Assembly (NCBI GenBank): GCA_937883755.1
Contig: CAKZYA010000026.1
Span: 1 to 62,500 of the forward strand
Direction: 5' to 3'
DNA: 62,500 nt
From: an uncultured Flammeovirgaceae bacterium
GTDB lineage: Bacteria > Bacteroidota > Bacteroidia > Cytophagales > Cyclobacteriaceae
Part shown: piece by piece, positions 60,235-62,500 of the stretch
Layout: every line of letters begins with the position of its first letter
How positions within the stretch are numbered: position 1 is the stretch's first letter
Made by a program: the position numbers and the translations under genes
Notes under the pieces: generated by a model
Told to the model about the DNA's origin: nothing
What the model saw: the letters and a program-made list of their open reading frames with translations, nothing else
The model's database searches: none

Positions 60235-61968
60235 ATGCCGAATACCCTCCTTAAAGTAATATTGCTAAGTATTTTTTCGCTAAACGCATTGGCTCAAGAT
60301 GCTAACCAGCCTAATGTTATCATTATTATGACTGATGACCAGGGCTACGGTGACTTCGGCATTACCGGAAACGGTATTATGGAAACGCCAACCATCAACC
60401 GCTTTGCTTCTCAGGCAGTACGCTTTGATCGATTCTATGTATCTCCAGTGTGTGCTCCAACTCGGGCTGCTTTGTTGACTGGACGTTACTACCTACGAAC
60501 CGGAGTGAGTGGGGTAACTCGTCGGGATGAAGTGATGAATAGTGAGGAAGTAACCATTGCTGAATATTTAAAAGAAGCGGGCTACGCCACTGGGTGCTTC
60601 GGCAAGTGGCACAACGGTGCTAATTATCCGTTTGATCCAACCGGGCAGGGCTTTGATGAGTTTTGGGGCTTTACCGATGGCATTATTCGCAATTACTTTG
60701 ACACCCGCCTAAAGCATAATGTCCAACCTGCCGAAGCCGAAGGCTACCTAACTGATTTTTTCACTGATAAGGCTATCGATTTTATTGAGGAAAACCAGAA
60801 TCATCCTTTTTTCTGCTATCTGCCCTATAATGTACCCCACACGCCCATTCAGGTGGAGGACTCCTTGTTCCAAAAATACTTAGCAAAAGGAATCGACGAG
60901 TACACCGCAGGTATTTATGCCATGTGCGAAACAGTAGATTACAATCTGGAGAAACTGCTGACCACATTACGAGAACTTGAATTAGAAGAAAACACCGTTG
61001 TTTTTTTCCTAACGGATAACGGCCCTAATGGAGTGAGATTTAACGGAGGCATGAAGGGCAAGAAAGCCAGCCTGGACGAAGGCGGAGTACGTGTACCACT
61101 GTTTGTACAGTGGAAAAACCATTTGCCCGAAAACTACCTGGTGACCGAGTTAGGTGATCATATCGATATTCTTCCTACCGTGCTGGATATATGCCAAATC
61201 CCTTTATCCGAAGATGCTAAAATTGACGGTAGAAGTCTGGTGCCACTCATGATGCGGGAAGATACCGAGTGGCTAGAGCGCCCATTGTTCTCCTATTTTG
61301 GTAGCAGAGGAGCGATCAGGACGAACCAGTACCGCTTAGTAGTGGGTAAGAATAACCAACTTTCTTTATACGATATGCTGGCCGACCCAACTCAACTTAA
61401 TGACATTGCTAAAAGGCAGCCAAATAAACGAGATGAACTGTATCGGCTATACCAGAACTGGTTGGAAGAAGTAAAACCTAATGGGCAAAACCCAGCTGTA
61501 GAAGTAGGACATTCTCAACAAACAACTGTTGAACTGCCCACTACGGGTGGGCAGCTGCACGGTAATTTGGCGTATAAAAACAAAAATGGCTGGTCCTACG
61601 ACTGGATGATCAACTGGAAATCAATGCAAGATAGTGTGAGTTGGGATATTAAGGTGGTAGAAACGGGAACTTACGAAGTATTCTTACAGTATCTGGTTCC
61701 TTCGGATAGCAAAGGTGCTACCGTGATGGTGAAGATTGGGGATCAGCAACTGATCAAAAAGATTAATAAGCCCTTTGTACCTCAAGCCTATCCTAGTCCC
61801 GATAACGTAGACCGGGGAAGAGCCCCTGAGATGGTTTGGCAAGACTTTTCCTGGGGAGCACTCAAACTATCTCCCGGAAACTACAAGCTAGCTGTACGAG
61901 CTACTGATATTCCTAAAGAGCAAGTGGGCGAATTGTACGGGGTGAAAGTCAAAGCCGTTCTTCCATAA
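60235..61968 (+). CDS. Exported arylsulfatase with C-terminal extension
   Basis: A 577-residue sulfatase. The ATG at 60235 begins a signal peptide (LLSIFSLNALAQ); the frame runs further upstream through the hairpin but without an ATG. Metal-binding MTDDQGYGD and the formylglycine motif CAPTRAALLTGRYY (Cys73, C-x-P-x-R) are intact, followed by GKWHNG, PYNVPHTP and FFLTDNGPN. The modified Cys needs an anaerobic or formylglycine-generating maturase encoded elsewhere. After about residue 420 an extra beta-rich domain (YDWMINWKSMQDSVSWDIKV) resembles a galactose-binding-like fold. It probably removes sulfate from a marine polysaccharide. Confidence 0.93.
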   Translation: MPNTLLKVILLSIFSLNALAQDANQPNVIIIMTDDQGYGDFGITGNGIMETPTINRFASQAVRFDRFYVSPVCAPTRAALLTGRYYLRTGVSGVTRRDEVMNSEEVTIAEYLKEAGYATGCFGKWHNGANYPFDPTGQGFDEFWGFTDGIIRNYFDTRLKHNVQPAEAEGYLTDFFTDKAIDFIEENQNHPFFCYLPYNVPHTPIQVEDSLFQKYLAKGIDEYTAGIYAMCETVDYNLEKLLTTLRELELEENTVVFFLTDNGPNGVRFNGGMKGKKASLDEGGVRVPLFVQWKNHLPENYLVTELGDHIDILPTVLDICQIPLSEDAKIDGRSLVPLMMREDTEWLERPLFSYFGSRGAIRTNQYRLVVGKNNQLSLYDMLADPTQLNDIAKRQPNKRDELYRLYQNWLEEVKPNGQNPAVEVGHSQQTTVELPTTGGQLHGNLAYKNKNGWSYDWMINWKSMQDSVSWDIKVVETGTYEVFLQYLVPSDSKGATVMVKIGDQQLIKKINKPFVPQAYPSPDNVDRGRAPEMVWQDFSWGALKLSPGNYKLAVRATDIPKEQVGELYGVKVKAVLP

Positions 61969-62111
61969 CTCGAGGCTACCTTTATTTGCCCAACCTCTTC
62001 AGAGTGGCAAGAATATGCCTGTTTTTCAATAATTCTTTGAGGCCTTGTGGTGACTTTTCCTTCTGGATACGTACTCGAGAACATACAAAGGAGGCAGTAT
62101 TGCGAGTATTA

Positions 62112-62119
62112 TATCTTTG
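62112..62119 (+). promoter_or_regulatory. Candidate -7 box for the right-edge GNAT gene
   Basis: TATCTTTG is an exact TAnnTTTG match, 19 bases before the ATG at 62139. No convincing -33 TTG is present. Confidence 0.4.
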
Positions 62120-62138
62120 GATAAAAATTTGGTAAGAA

Positions 62139-62459
62139 ATGGAAATCTCATTTAAGAATGCTCAATCAGAAGATATTCCGCAAATTCTGGAGATGATGTC
62201 GGAGTTTTATGCTATAGATCATTACTCTTTTGATGCTGCTATTAATGAGAAAAATCTGACCGAGTTTATTAATAACCCTACTCTCGGGAGACTATATCTG
62301 ATCCGGGAAGAAGCTACTACAGTAGGCTATATTGTCCTCACCTTTGGTTTTAGTTTTGAGTACGGTGGACGAGATGCTTTTATTGATGAGTTCTTTCTTA
62401 AAGCTACCCACCGGAGGAAAGGTATTGGTACCCAAACGATGGAGCTTAGAGCATGTTAA
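62139..62459 (+). pseudogene. GNAT-family acetyltransferase, truncated at the C-terminus
   Basis: The frame encodes MEISFKNAQSEDIPQILEMM, then FIDEFFLKATHRRKGIGTQT, which is GNAT motif A with the acetyl-CoA loop. The family normally needs about 40 more residues (motif B). Here it changes to MELRAC and stops at 62459. The break coincides with GAGCATGTT at 62449, a sequence that looks like an insertion-sequence terminus preceded by TTA. The protein as read would lack half its cofactor fold. Confidence 0.7.
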
Positions 62460-62500
62460 AAAATTCTGTTTGGTCATGCGTTTAAACGATTAAGAATGAT
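62449..62500. mobile_element. Probable insertion-sequence end at the window edge
   Basis: GAGCATGTTAAAAAATTCTG begins exactly where the GNAT frame loses family similarity and is preceded by TTA, a typical target triplet for IS5-like elements. The element would continue past the right edge, so no transposase is visible. The assignment is from memory of similar termini and is tentative. Confidence 0.35.

Overview
The window reads as chromosomal DNA of a Bacteroidota bacterium, most likely a Cytophagales-type marine or environmental species. The grounds are a SusC/SusD outer-membrane pair, the type IX secretion protein PorT beside the menaquinone methyltransferase gene, curli genes of the Bacteroidota csgEFG type, a propeller-type sensor kinase, many lipoprotein signal peptides, and TAnnTTTG-like -7 boxes. 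Gene density is high and both strands are used. No prophage, CRISPR array or complete insertion sequence was seen. Mobile traces are limited to an IS630-like fragment at 44.3 kb and a probable insertion-sequence end at the right edge.

Layout. 1-4.1 kb (minus): the end of a curli secretion operon (csgE, csgF, start of csgG), preceded by a TPR sensor kinase and LytTR regulator pair. 4.7-7.2 kb: initiator tRNA, then the ribosome-assembly GTPases Era and Der. 7.2-12.5 kb: a kelch lipoprotein, a DUF3500 protein, a sugar 2-epimerase and a 55-residue exported protein. 12.7-18.5 kb (minus): an N-acyl-D-amino-acid deacylase lipoprotein, a membrane pentapeptide-repeat protein, a 2-hydroxyacid dehydrogenase, and overlapping rsmA and mgtE. 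18.6-21.1 kb (plus): leucyl aminopeptidase and pdxA. 21.1-25.3 kb (minus): a PorE-like OmpA protein, menG, porT and a DUF2256 mini-protein. Between menG and porT lie decayed pieces of a second porT and a second menG. 25.9-29.1 kb: a PQQ dehydrogenase with cytochrome c and a heme-dependent N-demethylase-like protein. 29.1-31.6 kb (minus): a GT39 glycosyltransferase and a flippase-like membrane protein. 31.8-36.3 kb: a propeller sensor kinase with a NarL-type regulator. 36.5-43.9 kb: a retropepsin-like protein, then a SusC/SusD/lipoprotein operon closed by a terminator. 44.3-48.5 kb: the IS630-like fragment, a ribulose-phosphate-epimerase/CBS fusion, GNAT, esterase, SDR and methyltransferase. 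48.7-50.6 kb: an HxlR/DoxX/monooxygenase module and a subclass B1 metallo-beta-lactamase. 50.8-56.4 kb: a large alpha-2-macroglobulin. 56.7-62.5 kb: endonuclease V, a Tat-exported Gfo/Idh oxidoreductase, a NYN nuclease, a repeat-rich non-coding stretch with a 52-residue coiled-coil ORF, a sulfatase and a broken GNAT gene.

The cell-envelope theme is strong: curli secretion, type IX secretion, TonB-linked uptake, a periplasmic quinoprotein, alpha-2-macroglobulin and a sulfatase. The most unusual observations are the duplication scar between menG and porT, where the relics still read in frame; the epimerase-CBS fusion with all expected catalytic residues kept; a GT39 gene whose conserved N-terminus has no ATG, GTG or TTG start; and a scattered family of intergenic hairpins. 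No wholly new multi-gene system could be shown from sequence alone.
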